Source of the DNA: Stenotrophomonas maltophilia
GTDB lineage: Bacteria; Pseudomonadota; Gammaproteobacteria; Xanthomonadales; Xanthomonadaceae
DNA: 64,000 nt
Direction of reading: 5' to 3'
Assembly (NCBI GenBank): GCA_002363385.1
Contig: DEVL01000005.1
Location: forward strand, 148,312 to 212,311
Below, piece after piece: positions 33,815 through 42,825 of this stretch; the stretch's first letter is position 1; each line of letters opens with the position of its first letter. Made by a program: the position numbers and the translations under genes. Under the pieces are notes generated by a model that worked only from the letters and a program-made list of their open reading frames with translations, had not been told where the DNA came from and searched no databases.

Positions 33815-36016
33815 TCAGCGCTTGGCCTTGGGCTCGGGGAACGGCTCCATCGCGCGGAAGCGGCTGCTGTACTCGTCGGTCAGGTTCCGCGACTCCTGCG
33901 CATTGCGCACGATGGTGGGGGTCAGCAGCACGATCACTTCGGAGCGCCCGGATTTCTTTGTCTTGCTGCCGAACAGCGCGCCGATCACCGGGATGCGGCT
34001 CAAGCCAGGCACGCCATTGGCGCCATCGTCGTCGGAGTTGGTGATCAGCCCGGCCAGCATGATGGTGTCACCGCTCTGCACCGCCGCTTCGGTGGAAATC
34101 TTGCGGGTATTGATCGGCGGGTTGCAGGTGGTGCGGGTCGGGTCGCAGCCGCTCGGAATCGCCCCGGCCGAACTGACCTCCTGGACGATGTCCAGGAACA
34201 CCACGCCATCGCGAGTGATGCGCGGCCGCACCTTGAGGATCACGCCGGTATCCAGGTACTGGACCTGGCTGTAGGTGTTGTCGCCGCCGACGCCGGTGTT
34301 GACCGAGACCGAGTTGATCGGAATCTGGGTACCGACGTTGAGGGTGGCTTCGGCGTTGTTACGCACGAACAACGACGGGGTCTGCAGCAGGCGCAGGTTG
34401 CTGACCTTGTCCAGCGCGCTGACCACCGCAGCGGCGTTCTTGCCGAGGAAGGTCCAGCCCACGCCACCATCGCCGACCGTGCCGGAGATGCTGCCCCAGA
34501 TCGAACGGCCGAGTGCGCTGGGCAGGTCGATGCCGCTCTCGGTCTTGCCGGTGGTCACCGCCTGCTCGAAGAACCAGTTCACGCCATAGCTGAGATCGCC
34601 GGTCAGCGCGACCTCGGCCACCTGCGCTTCGATGTGGACCTGCATCGGCATTACATCGAGCTTTTCGATCACTTCGCGGATCGAGCGCCAGGCCTGTGGG
34701 GTGGAGCGCACCAGCAAGGTGTTGGTTTCCTCCACCGCCGAAACGCCGACCGTATCGCCCTGCACTTCCAGGCTGAAGCTGGCGTTACCGGACTGACGCT
34801 GCGGCAGGTTCATCGTGCCATCGCCCAACCCGCCGCGACTGCTGCCGTTGCTGCTGCCGGTGTTGGAGAAATTGCTGTTGTTGTTGCTGTTGCCATCGCG
34901 GCTGCCGAGGTCCATCGGCGACGCGCCCGGCGCCAGCGAGCTGCTGCCGCGACCGCTGCGGCCATTCTCGTTGGCGAATGCTTCGGCCAGGCGCTCGGCC
35001 AGGTCCTTGGCCTTGACGTAGCGCAGCTCGTAGGAGAACAGTCGCGCATTGCCACCGGCGGTATCGATGCGGTCCAGCCACTGCTGGATCTGGTCGAGGT
35101 AACGCGCCTGCGGGGTGATCACCAGTACCGCGTTGGCATTCTCCAGCGGCAGGAAGCGGAACATGCCGGCACTGGGGGTCTTGCTCTCCTCGCCGAACAC
35201 CTTCTCCAGATCGGCGGCCACCTGCTCGGCCTTGCCCGACTGGATCGGGAACACGCCCACGGACATGCCCGAGAGCCAGTCCACGTCAAAGATCTCGACA
35301 GTGCGCAGGTAGTTCTCCAGTTCGCTGCGGGTGCCGCCCAGGGTGATCACGTTGCGACCGTTGTCGACGTTGACGATGGCGTTCGGGCGCGCGTACGGCT
35401 CCAGCACTTTCTTCATCTCGGTAGCCGAGATGTACTGCAGCGGTACCACGCGCACTTCGAAGCCGCGCGCGTTTGCCGGCGAAGCGGTGCTCGGCGAGAC
35501 CGTGCCGGCCAGCGCCTGATCGGCGGCCACGATGTTGTAGCGGCCCGCGCTGTAGACCATGCGCGCGTTGTTCCAGCCCAGCACCATTTCCAGCAGGTTC
35601 AAGGCCTGCGCAGAGGACACCGGCTTGGGTGTGGCCAGGGTCACGGTGCCCTGCACGCCCGGCGCGATCACGTAGTTCTGCCCGAGGAAATCGCCCAGGA
35701 TCGCCTTGACCACCGCATGCACCGATTCGCCTTCGAAATTGAAGGTGGCGTTGCCGGTGGAGGCATTGCCCAGCGAGGGCTGCGGCGCGGCGGCGGCGCT
35801 GCGGTTGATCATGGTGCCGGTGCCACGGCGGATCACGGCTTGTGGGGCGCCGGTGCCGGCCAACGGTTCGGCATCGACCCCATCGCGGGACCCATCACCG
35901 GCGACCACCTGATGACTGTCGAGCACCGCATCGCGGCGTACCTCCGGCGCGGGCACGGTGGTGCAGCCCACCAACAGGGCGACGAGGAAAGACACGGGGA
36001 AAAGGCGCAGGGTCAT
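33815..36016 (-). CDS. xpsD: Type II secretion secretin XpsD (GspD), lipoprotein
   Basis: A 733-residue outer-membrane channel of the T2SS. The signal peptide ends LVALLVGC with lipid-anchor Cys18, as in Xanthomonas XpsD. N-domains follow (AILGDFLGQNYVIAPGVQGTV near residue 105; VRVVPLQYISATEMKKVLEPY near residue 190). Residues about 370-395 hold a Ser/Asn-rich insert (NSNNNSNFSNTGSSNGSS). The secretin core includes the VPVL-equivalent GVPGLSRIPVIGALFGSKTK near residue 666 and VIVLLTPTIV near residue 695. Last gene of the xpsE-D operon, 9 bases after xpsN. Confidence 0.95.
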   Translation of the reverse strand: MTLRLFPVSFLVALLVGCTTVPAPEVRRDAVLDSHQVVAGDGSRDGVDAEPLAGTGAPQAVIRRGTGTMINRSAAAAPQPSLGNASTGNATFNFEGESVHAVVKAILGDFLGQNYVIAPGVQGTVTLATPKPVSSAQALNLLEMVLGWNNARMVYSAGRYNIVAADQALAGTVSPSTASPANARGFEVRVVPLQYISATEMKKVLEPYARPNAIVNVDNGRNVITLGGTRSELENYLRTVEIFDVDWLSGMSVGVFPIQSGKAEQVAADLEKVFGEESKTPSAGMFRFLPLENANAVLVITPQARYLDQIQQWLDRIDTAGGNARLFSYELRYVKAKDLAERLAEAFANENGRSGRGSSSLAPGASPMDLGSRDGNSNNNSNFSNTGSSNGSSRGGLGDGTMNLPQRQSGNASFSLEVQGDTVGVSAVEETNTLLVRSTPQAWRSIREVIEKLDVMPMQVHIEAQVAEVALTGDLSYGVNWFFEQAVTTGKTESGIDLPSALGRSIWGSISGTVGDGGVGWTFLGKNAAAVVSALDKVSNLRLLQTPSLFVRNNAEATLNVGTQIPINSVSVNTGVGGDNTYSQVQYLDTGVILKVRPRITRDGVVFLDIVQEVSSAGAIPSGCDPTRTTCNPPINTRKISTEAAVQSGDTIMLAGLITNSDDDGANGVPGLSRIPVIGALFGSKTKKSGRSEVIVLLTPTIVRNAQESRNLTDEYSSRFRAMEPFPEPKAKR

Positions 36017-36025
36017 GCTGTCACT

Positions 36026-36817
36026 CTAAGGGTTGTGGCCGGAGCCGCCCGCGGGCGGTTGCTGCGACTGCTGTTGCTGTTGCTGCTGCAATTGCTGGCG
36101 GCGCGCCTGGATGCGCTCGCGGATCGCCTTCATCTGGTCCTCGCTGGGCCCCTGCGCGTTCTGTGCGGCGGCGGCCGCGTTCAACGATGTGCCGGACGGC
36201 GGCGCAGGCGTTGCATTCGGCAGCTGCGGCGCCGGCATCGGTGCCACCACGCCATTGTTCGGCCGCGCACCAGCGCCGGCAGGCGGAACCGTCGTGAGCT
36301 GCGTGGTGCCCAGCACGGTGGGCGGTTCGCCACCCTGCCCGTTGAACACCTGCAGTTCCAGTGTCTGGGTCCCGCCTGGGCCACTGACGGTGGCGCGGCG
36401 CGGTTCCAGCGCGAGCAGTTGCCAGCCGTTCACCGCCTCACCGTTCAAGCGCAGCCGCAGCGACTGGCGCTGGTCGGTGGTCAGGATCGCCATGGCGAAC
36501 TCAGACGTGAGCAGCACGCCGGTCAGCGATACGCTGCTGGCGGTGCCCTGTTCGGTGCCGCCGAGCAGATACGGACGCGGTTGACGGTCTTCGGCGAACA
36601 GCGGCCGCGCGCCGATCTGTGCATAGGTACTGGCCGAGGCCATGCGCTCCGGCGCGGCAGGCGCCAGGCCGGGCAACGGCGCGGAGCCGATATCGCCATC
36701 GGTCGCCGGCGCGATGCGGCCGCCCAGCCCGAACAGCGTCGCGATCCAGATCGCCAGCGCCCACAGCGCGATGCCCCCCAGCCACCAGGTGCGCAGGCCG
36801 GCTGCCTCAAGCTTCAT
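36026..36817 (-). CDS. xpsN: Type II secretion protein XpsN (GspN/GspC-like)
   Basis: A 263-residue bitopic inner-membrane protein: one TM helix near residues 10-31 (WWLGGIALWALAIWIATLFGL), then a periplasmic domain with ARPLFAEDRQPRPY and SVSLTGVLLTSEFAMAILT, similar to the homology region of GspC, which links inner membrane to secretin. A Pro/Ala-rich linker leads to a C-terminal helix and a glutamine tract (QQQQQQQ) just before the stop, encoded by CAG/CAA codons. No separate gspC is in the cluster, so this protein likely fills that role. Overlaps the xpsM end by 11 bases. Longer in-frame starts lie inside xpsM. Confidence 0.8.
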   Translation of the reverse strand: MKLEAAGLRTWWLGGIALWALAIWIATLFGLGGRIAPATDGDIGSAPLPGLAPAAPERMASASTYAQIGARPLFAEDRQPRPYLLGGTEQGTASSVSLTGVLLTSEFAMAILTTDQRQSLRLRLNGEAVNGWQLLALEPRRATVSGPGGTQTLELQVFNGQGGEPPTVLGTTQLTTVPPAGAGARPNNGVVAPMPAPQLPNATPAPPSGTSLNAAAAAQNAQGPSEDQMKAIRERIQARRQQLQQQQQQQSQQPPAGGSGHNP

Positions 36818-37556
36818 GCTCGACCTCCTCGGCCGCGTCCGGTGCCGGCGCGGGTTCTGCTGCATCGATAGGCGCGGCCTCACCTGGGTCGCCGTTCTGA
36901 CCAGCGTCCTGTCCCGCAGGCAGCGGAAGAGCGGGGGGCACCGCCGCACCGGGCTCCAGCGCGGCACCCGGGCGCAGATAGCCGACCAGTTCGAACGACA
37001 CGTCCAGCCCGGTGCCGGTTTCACTCGGCGATTGCTGGAAGCGCTGCGCCAGCAGATTGAGGTTGTCCACGAACAAGCGCGGCGTGCCGGTCTCCAGCGT
37101 GTGCAGCACCGCGGCCATCTCCGGCACACCGCAGCGCAGCCGCACCTGCAGGGCCACGCGCGGGAACGCTGGTTCGCGGCTGGCATCGGGCAGCGGGGTG
37201 CGGTTGCTGATCGTGCAGCTGCGGTTGCCCGGGCTGGCCGACGCCACGGCATCCTGCAGGCGGCTGGACAGCGCCGCGGCGGCAGATTCGGCGGTGGCCT
37301 CGCGCAGGAAGCCGGGGCGGCCCTCGAGCGCGGTCTGGACCTCGCCCAGTCGGGTGGCGATCTGGCCGCGCTGCGCCAATTGCGCCTCTACGCGCTGCTG
37401 GCGTTCCTGCACGGCGGCGATGTCGGCGTTGATCGCCAGCAGTGGACGGGTCAACCACGGATGCACCAGCAGCAGGTAGGCCACGGCCATCACCGCCAGC
37501 AGCAGACCCAGCGCCAGCCAGCGATCACGGCGTGTCGGCTGTGCTGCCATCGGCAA
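36807..37556 (-). CDS. xpsM: Type II secretion protein XpsM (GspM)
   Basis: A 249-residue inner-membrane assembly protein. One TM helix at about residues 14-32 (LALGLLLAVMAVAYLLLV), a coiled-coil stretch (NADIAAVQERQQRVEAQLAQ) and a ferredoxin-like periplasmic domain whose core reads EMAAVLHTLETGTPRLFVDNL near residue 150. The C-terminal 45 residues are acidic and Ala/Pro-rich. GspM pairs with GspL to form the inner-membrane platform. Start choices are MPM at 37556 or the internal Met at 37550; the former overlaps xpsL by 32 bases. Confidence 0.85.
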   Translation of the reverse strand: MPMAAQPTRRDRWLALGLLLAVMAVAYLLLVHPWLTRPLLAINADIAAVQERQQRVEAQLAQRGQIATRLGEVQTALEGRPGFLREATAESAAAALSSRLQDAVASASPGNRSCTISNRTPLPDASREPAFPRVALQVRLRCGVPEMAAVLHTLETGTPRLFVDNLNLLAQRFQQSPSETGTGLDVSFELVGYLRPGAALEPGAAVPPALPLPAGQDAGQNGDPGEAAPIDAAEPAPAPDAAEEVEHEA

Positions 37557-38673
37557 CCTCCTTCGCAGGCGGCGTCGCGCCGGGCAGCGGCTGCAGTTCG
37601 GCCGTCAGCGTGAACCGGTCGCGGCCGCTGGTTGCCCCATCAGCCTGCAGCACGCCGGTCAGGTTGACCTTGCGCCACAGCGGCGAGTCCTGCAGCAACG
37701 GCACCAGTTGTGAGGCTTCGCGGCTGAGCCCGATCAGCTGCAGCGTATTGCCTTCGATCGACATTTTTTCCAGATAGGTGCCATCGGGCAACAGGCGGGT
37801 GAGTTCGTTCCAGATCTCCACCGTGCTGGCATGCTCGGCGCGCTTGCCCTCCAGGAATGCGGCGCCCTCCACCAGGCTCTGAAGCTGTTGCCGCTCGGCG
37901 GCGACCTGGCGGGCGTCACGCGCGGCGGCATCGACCTGCTCGCGCAGCGCATCCGCTGCCGCCTGCCGATTCTCAAGCACCTGATGCCCGGCCAGCGCGA
38001 GCAACACCACCGCGCTGATCGCCAGGATCCAGTTCCAGCGTGCCATGGGATCGCGATACGGCTGACGCTGTGCGACCGGCAGCAGATTGACGTCCAGCGG
38101 CTGGCCCTCGGCGTCGACGGCATCCACGCCGGCCACGGCCTGGGCCCATGGCCCGGCCTGCTGCGCCCAGTGCTCCAGTTGCTGGCGGGGGATCACCACC
38201 AGTTCCACCTGCAGCTGGCCATCCGGCAACGCGCCCAGATCACGCACGTCATAGCTGACCTGGCTGGCATCGAACGGGGTTTGCCGATCGATTTCGAAAC
38301 CGACCACATCGCGCAGTCGCTCGGCCGCCGCCGCCGGCAACCGCAGCGGGCGACGCAACACGCTGCCGGCAGGCAGCAGCCAATGCCGCGGCAGGCTGCG
38401 CAGACGTGCATCCAACAGCTTGTCCAGCGCGGCCGGCGACACCGGCCACGGCAGTTCGGCAATCGCCTCGCGCTGTTCGCCGGTCTGGCGCTGAACGTGC
38501 AGCACCTCACCGTCGCGCTTGAGCAGCAGCCGTGAGCGGGACCAGCCCATCGCCCATTGCCAACGCACCGGCAGCCAGGCCAGCAAGGATTGCCGCCACC
38601 AGCGCAGGCTGCTGCCCACGCCAGGCGACAAACGCCCGCGGGCCCGCACCAGACTGTCACGCCATGCCGTCAT
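37525..38673 (-). CDS. xpsL: Type II secretion protein XpsL (GspL, PilN-like)
   Basis: A 382-residue protein with a cytoplasmic actin-like part (VVGFEIDRQTPFDASQVSYDV near residue 123), a TM helix near residues 213-230 (WNWILAISAVVLLALAG) and a periplasmic domain preceded by a coiled coil. It recruits the ATPase XpsE to the membrane and pairs with XpsM. The C-terminal section (IWNELTRLLPDGTYLEKMSIEGN) is PilN-like. Overlaps xpsK by ATGA. Confidence 0.88.
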   Translation of the reverse strand: MTAWRDSLVRARGRLSPGVGSSLRWWRQSLLAWLPVRWQWAMGWSRSRLLLKRDGEVLHVQRQTGEQREAIAELPWPVSPAALDKLLDARLRSLPRHWLLPAGSVLRRPLRLPAAAAERLRDVVGFEIDRQTPFDASQVSYDVRDLGALPDGQLQVELVVIPRQQLEHWAQQAGPWAQAVAGVDAVDAEGQPLDVNLLPVAQRQPYRDPMARWNWILAISAVVLLALAGHQVLENRQAAADALREQVDAAARDARQVAAERQQLQSLVEGAAFLEGKRAEHASTVEIWNELTRLLPDGTYLEKMSIEGNTLQLIGLSREASQLVPLLQDSPLWRKVNLTGVLQADGATSGRDRFTLTAELQPLPGATPPAKEVADGSTADTP

Positions 38674-39533
38674 CTTGCTGCCATTCCCTGTTCCCAGCGA
38701 AGTACTGTGTATGCCGTTCCCGGCGTGCCTGCCGAGCCCATCCTCACCACGGCGCGCAGTACCGATATCCGGCCGCGTTCGTCCGTGGCGCGACTCTCGA
38801 TACTATAGGTGCCGCTGCCACCTGCAAGCGGTGCGACCGGTAATCCCGCGTCATCTGCGGTCGCCGCACGCTCGCGCTCGGCCAGCAGACGCTCCGCATC
38901 CAGCCCCAGCGCGGTCAACACCGGTCCGGCGGCAAAGCGCGGGTCGGGCCGCGCCTGGCGGCTGTACAGGGTCAGCATCGGCTCGATCCGCGCATACAGC
39001 TCGGCCTCCATGCCGAGCACGCGCTGCAGCTCGCCGACCGTTTCAAAGCGCGCGTTGCGTGCGCCATACGGCAGGCCAGCGGCGATGTAATCGGGCGTCT
39101 CGGCGCCCCCCCCGGGCTGTTTGAGGCTGTCGGCGTCGCGCCAGTCGACGATGGCGCCGGCCAGCTGCTGGGCGTGCCCAGGCTCTTCCCCCATCGCGCG
39201 CAGGAACGCAGTGAGGAAGTTGGCATCGGCCAGGTTCAGATTCACTTTGCCGTTCTCATCGAGGATCGCCAGATCGATCCGGCGGTCATCGAAGGTCCAA
39301 CGGTAGCGGCGGCCGTCGGCCACCCAGGCCGGCTGGCTGGCGCGCGGCTGCAGACGATGCAGGGCGTACTCCAGGCCCGCGCGCGCGTACTCCTGGCCGA
39401 TGGCATCGTCGCCGATCACCCGCTGCTGCATGTGCTCCACGCGCGCGCTCAGCGCGAATGCACCGATCACCGCCGTGAGCAGAGCGATCAACCATAGCAC
39501 CAGCACCAGCGCCGCACCGCGCGCGCGCCTCAT
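38670..39533 (-). CDS. xpsK: Minor pseudopilin XpsK (GspK)
   Basis: A 287-residue large minor pseudopilin that caps the T2SS pseudopilus with I and J. The N-terminus MRRARGAALVLVLWLIALLTA shows the prepilin cleavage site after Gly6 but with Ala rather than Phe/Met at +1 and no Glu at +5, as is typical of GspK. The body has NLNLADANFLTAFLRAMG and AGAIVDWRDADSLKQPGG, the GspK helix-hairpin region. Start 39533 is preferred because it gives a standard leader and an ATGA overlap with xpsJ; a start 48 bases upstream is also open. Confidence 0.88.
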   Translation of the reverse strand: MRRARGAALVLVLWLIALLTAVIGAFALSARVEHMQQRVIGDDAIGQEYARAGLEYALHRLQPRASQPAWVADGRRYRWTFDDRRIDLAILDENGKVNLNLADANFLTAFLRAMGEEPGHAQQLAGAIVDWRDADSLKQPGGGAETPDYIAAGLPYGARNARFETVGELQRVLGMEAELYARIEPMLTLYSRQARPDPRFAAGPVLTALGLDAERLLAERERAATADDAGLPVAPLAGGSGTYSIESRATDERGRISVLRAVVRMGSAGTPGTAYTVLRWEQGMAAR

Positions 39534-40168
39534 GGGCGATCTCCGCGCGGCGGCGGCAATGCCGCGATCATCGGCGGCCATGCTGGCCCCTGCAGCGGGA
39601 TGATCTCGATCGAGACCAGCAGTGGCAGTCGGCGGGTGTCATCCCAGCGGTCCAGCCAGTCGGTCAACTGGCCCGTGCGCGGATCGGTGCCGCGATAGCG
39701 GAAGCGCACCTCGCGCAGTTGGTCGGCCAGCATCTCCGGCGGTCGCGGCGGGTCTTCTTCAATTGCGTCACCGTTCTGCAGCAGGGTCAGTTCCACCTCC
39801 AACTGTTCTTCCCCACCCGCGCGACGGACCTGCAGCTCATGCGCATAGGGCCCCCCGCGGCCCAGGTACCCCGGCAGATCGGAGACGAACAGCATCCGCT
39901 GCGGCTCGCCGACGAAATACACCGGGTCGCGGGTGGGATCGGGGGGGGAGGTGGCGATGACCAATGCGGTGGACAGGCGACGGCGCAGGAAGCCCTCGAC
40001 CGCGCGCATGCGTTCGTTCTGGGCAGCCATGCGCTCGCCGCGCTGGCTGATCGCCATCGCCGAGCGCACGGTGGCGAAGGCCAGTGCCAGCCCGCCGACC
40101 AGCAGCGCGGTCGCCAGCAGGATCTCGATCAGCGTGAAGCCGCCGGCGCGGCGTGGGCGCAGCGTCAT
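39530..40168 (-). CDS. xpsJ: Minor pseudopilin XpsJ (GspJ)
   Basis: A 212-residue pseudopilin: leader MTLRPRRAGG then FTLIEILLATALLVGGLALA with Glu5 present, a good prepilin peptidase site. The globular part includes GEPQRMLFVSDLPGYLG near residue 85 and a long VEVRF-type strand (LREVRFRYRGTDPRTGQ). ATGA overlaps on both sides tie it to xpsI and xpsK. A much longer upstream open frame runs through xpsI and is not coding. Confidence 0.88.
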   Translation of the reverse strand: MTLRPRRAGGFTLIEILLATALLVGGLALAFATVRSAMAISQRGERMAAQNERMRAVEGFLRRRLSTALVIATSPPDPTRDPVYFVGEPQRMLFVSDLPGYLGRGGPYAHELQVRRAGGEEQLEVELTLLQNGDAIEEDPPRPPEMLADQLREVRFRYRGTDPRTGQLTDWLDRWDDTRRLPLLVSIEIIPLQGPAWPPMIAALPPPRGDRP

Positions 40169-40581
40169 CGCGGTGCGCCCGCTACCGGCGGCAACAAGCG
40201 CAGGCTGCGCCACTGCAGCTGCTCGCCATTGCCTTCGCCCCAGCGCACCTGCAGCGTGATCTGCGCCAGGATCGGGCCGCCAACGTCGGTGGTCACCGGC
40301 GCGGTGGTGGTACGCGGCTCCGCGTAAGGCTCCACCTGCAATCGCCAGCGGTACTTGCCCTGCTCCCACTCGCCCTGGGTGCTGCCTTCCTGCAGCGGCG
40401 TCTCCACCCCGGTACTGGCCAGCAGCGACTGCGCATACAGCGTGGCCCGGCTGCGCACATCGGCCTGGCCGACCTGACGCGCGGCACCGGACAGACTGCC
40501 CAGCAGCAGCGTCAACGCCAACGCCAGCAGCGCGAACGCGATGATCACCTCCAGCAGCGAATAGCCACGCTGACGCCTCAT
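40165..40581 (-). CDS. xpsI: Minor pseudopilin XpsI (GspI)
   Basis: A 138-residue pseudopilin with a very short leader: MRRQRG then YSLLEVIIAFALLALALTLL, including the +5 Glu. GspI starts assembly of the pseudopilus tip. The remaining ~110 residues are a small globular domain (YRWRLQVEPYAEPRT). ATGA overlaps link it to xpsH and xpsJ. Confidence 0.87.
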   Translation of the reverse strand: MRRQRGYSLLEVIIAFALLALALTLLLGSLSGAARQVGQADVRSRATLYAQSLLASTGVETPLQEGSTQGEWEQGKYRWRLQVEPYAEPRTTTAPVTTDVGGPILAQITLQVRWGEGNGEQLQWRSLRLLPPVAGAPR

Positions 40582-41081
40582 CGGCCCTCCCGGCGCGGCC
40601 CGGCACGGACTTCACCGGTGATCCAGCCGACGTGGATCTCCCACACCGCACCGCGCGTGCTCAGGTCAATGCTGCCGCCACTGGCCGCGCCGTCGGCGAA
40701 GAAGGCGATGCTGCCCTGCCCCGGCGCGGTGCTGAGCTGGCTCGCACCGCGGAACTGGACGTCAAGCGTGGCGGGAATCTGCCCGTGGCGACCATTGGCC
40801 GCCTGCCACGTCCGCGCACGCGGGTCGATCACGAAGCGCTGCGTCTGCCCGGTAGCAATGGCCTGCGTGCGCGTGTAGCGCAGCTGCGTGGCGATCTCTT
40901 TGCCGGCGTTGCGCAGGCGCATGCCATCGATGCCGCCGTTCATCGCGGTGGCGGTCACCACGCCGATGATGGCGATCAGGGCGACCACCAGCAGCATCTC
41001 CAGCAGCGACAGACCGCGTGCATGGGTGCCCGTGGGCACGCGATGCGGCGGTCTGCTCGGCACGGGCCACAGCGCTCCCAA
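40578..41081 (-). CDS. xpsH: Minor pseudopilin XpsH (GspH)
   Basis: A 167-residue pseudopilin. The prepilin site is THARG then LSLLEMLLVVALIAIIGVVTA (Glu5 present) after an unusually long leader of about 23 residues, so an internal start could exist, although none with a better ribosome-binding site was seen. The domain contains LRNAGKEIATQLRYTRTQAI, the canonical GspH helix. It begins 6 bases before the xpsG stop region. Confidence 0.86.
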   Translation of the reverse strand: MGALWPVPSRPPHRVPTGTHARGLSLLEMLLVVALIAIIGVVTATAMNGGIDGMRLRNAGKEIATQLRYTRTQAIATGQTQRFVIDPRARTWQAANGRHGQIPATLDVQFRGASQLSTAPGQGSIAFFADGAASGGSIDLSTRGAVWEIHVGWITGEVRAGPRREGR

Positions 41082-41087
41082 TGCCGA

Positions 41088-41519
41088 TTACTCGTACCGG
41101 ATGTCCGCGTCGTAGCTGCTGCCACCGACCTTGCCGTCCTTGCCCAGGCTGATCAGGTCATACGGCTGGCTTTCGCCGGGCACGCGGTACTCCAGCGCGT
41201 GGCCCCAGGGATCATTGAGGTCGGCCGGCTTGGCGTACGGGCCGAGCCAGCCCGCGCTGCCGCTGGGCTGGGTGACCAGATCATCCAGCTTGGCCGGCAG
41301 CTTGCCGGTATCGAGCTGGTAGTTGTCGATCTTGCCGGCCATGGTCTGCACCTGCGCCTTGGCGATGTTGGCCTTGCCACGATCGGCACCGCCGAGCACA
41401 CGGCTGCCGACCAGGGTCAGCACCGCGCCGATCAGCACGATCACGATGATGATTTCCAGCAGGCTCATGCCGGACTGGTGGCGTGCGGAAGAAAAGCGGG
41501 TCAGGCGACGGCGTTGCAT
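41088..41519 (-). CDS. xpsG: Major pseudopilin XpsG (GspG)
   Basis: A 143-residue protein forming the shaft of the T2SS pseudopilus. Leader MQRRRLTRFSSARHQSG then MSLLEIIIVIVLIGAVLTLV, cleaved after Gly with Glu5. The body has the GspG pattern KAQVQTMAGKIDNYQLDTGKLP and DPWGHALEYRVPGE, ending SSYDADIRYE with acidic residues expected for calcium binding. Start at 41519 gives the normal leader; an ATG 18 bases upstream is open. Confidence 0.92.
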   Translation of the reverse strand: MQRRRLTRFSSARHQSGMSLLEIIIVIVLIGAVLTLVGSRVLGGADRGKANIAKAQVQTMAGKIDNYQLDTGKLPAKLDDLVTQPSGSAGWLGPYAKPADLNDPWGHALEYRVPGESQPYDLISLGKDGKVGGSSYDADIRYE

Positions 41520-41567
41520 ATGGCAGGCTCCTTGCATCGAATCGTTGGGGTACTCACCAGCGGCCGG

Positions 41568-42788
41568 TCAGCCGATGGCATTGGTCAGGTCGTACAGCGG
41601 TACCAGCACGGCCACGATCACCAGGCCGACCACCGAGGCCAGCACGAGGGTGATCACCGGCACCAGCGCCGACAGCAACCGGTCGATCGCCCGCGCGCTT
41701 TCCTGCTCGAACGTATCGGCGGTCTTGAGCAGCATCGTATCCAGCGCGCCGGATTCCTCGCCGACCTGGATCATCTGCAGCGCCAGGCGTGGGAAACGCT
41801 TGCCGCGCGCCAGCGATGCCGACAGGCCGTTGCCGTTCTTGACCTCGTCACTGGCGGCATCGACATCCGCAGCCAGCGCGCGGTTGCTGAGCACGTTGCG
41901 CGCGATGCCCAGGCCGGACAGCAGCGGCACGCCGTTGCGCAGCAAGGTGCCCAGGGTACGGGCCAGGCGCGCGGTTTCCAGCTTGGCCAGCAGCGGGCCG
42001 ATGCCCTTGCGCTGCAGCAGCCAGCCGTCCATGGCCAGGCGCGTGGCCGGTTGCCGCAGCCGCCGTTCCACCACCAGCGCGATCACCGCCGGCACCACGA
42101 TCATGATGATCCAGCCTTCGCGCACGACCAGGCCGGCGGTGAGCACCCACTGGGTGAACCACGGCAGGGCGACATCCAGGCTTTCGTACATCAGCGCGAA
42201 CTGCGGCACCACGTAGCCAAGCAGGAACAGCAGCGCGCCGCCGACCACCGCCAGCAGGATCGCCGGGTAGATCAGCGCATTGATGACGCGCCCTTTCAAC
42301 TCTGCGCTGCGCTCCAGGTAATCCGACAATCGCTGCAGGGTGTCATGCAGGCTGCCCCCGGCTTCACCAGCGCGCACCATGTTGATGTACAGCCGCGAGA
42401 ACAGCCCGTGCTGGCGTTCCAGCGCGGTGGAAAGCGGCGCGCCGCCGCGCACGATGTCGCGGATGTCGGTGACCACCCGGCGCGTGCGCTCGTCTTCGGG
42501 CAGCTCCAGCAGGATGCTCAGCGCACGGTCCAGCGGCTGCCCGGCACCGAGAAGCGTCGCCAGCTGCTGGGTGAACTGCACCAGCCCGCCGCCGTCGAAC
42601 GGTTTGCGGCGCAGCAGCGCCGCCCAGGACGAGGCACCGGCCACGCCCTCGCTGGCCAACCGCGCTTCCATCGGCATGTGGCCCTGGTCCTGCAGGCGCG
42701 CCGCCACCTCGGCTTCGCTGGCCGCCTCCATGTGCCCGTCGAACAACTCGCCATGCGCGTTGAGCGCCTTGTAGCGGTACTGGGCCAT
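41568..42788 (-). CDS. xpsF: Type II secretion inner-membrane platform protein XpsF (GspF)
   Basis: A 406-residue polytopic protein at the centre of the platform, linking ATPase motion to pseudopilus growth. MAQYRYKALNAHGE opens the family domain. The two T2SSF repeats are visible as LVQFTQQLATLLGAGQPLDRAL near residue 68 and TARLARTLGTLLRNGVPLLSGL near residue 270, with TM helices near residues 165-185, 215-235 and 372-395 (VPVITLVLASVVGLVIVAVLVPLYDL). 37 bases from xpsE. Confidence 0.95.
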   Translation of the reverse strand: MAQYRYKALNAHGELFDGHMEAASEAEVAARLQDQGHMPMEARLASEGVAGASSWAALLRRKPFDGGGLVQFTQQLATLLGAGQPLDRALSILLELPEDERTRRVVTDIRDIVRGGAPLSTALERQHGLFSRLYINMVRAGEAGGSLHDTLQRLSDYLERSAELKGRVINALIYPAILLAVVGGALLFLLGYVVPQFALMYESLDVALPWFTQWVLTAGLVVREGWIIMIVVPAVIALVVERRLRQPATRLAMDGWLLQRKGIGPLLAKLETARLARTLGTLLRNGVPLLSGLGIARNVLSNRALAADVDAASDEVKNGNGLSASLARGKRFPRLALQMIQVGEESGALDTMLLKTADTFEQESARAIDRLLSALVPVITLVLASVVGLVIVAVLVPLYDLTNAIG

Positions 42789-42825
42789 GCTCAGCCGCCC
42801 ACCCGGTGCCGACCGCGCGCGCGCA

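Noticed and set aside
33152..36871. A 1239-codon + strand frame antisense to xpsD and xpsN
   Set aside because: Composition is Arg/Ala/Gly/His-rich without domains, and it crosses several real genes whose motifs are intact on the minus strand.
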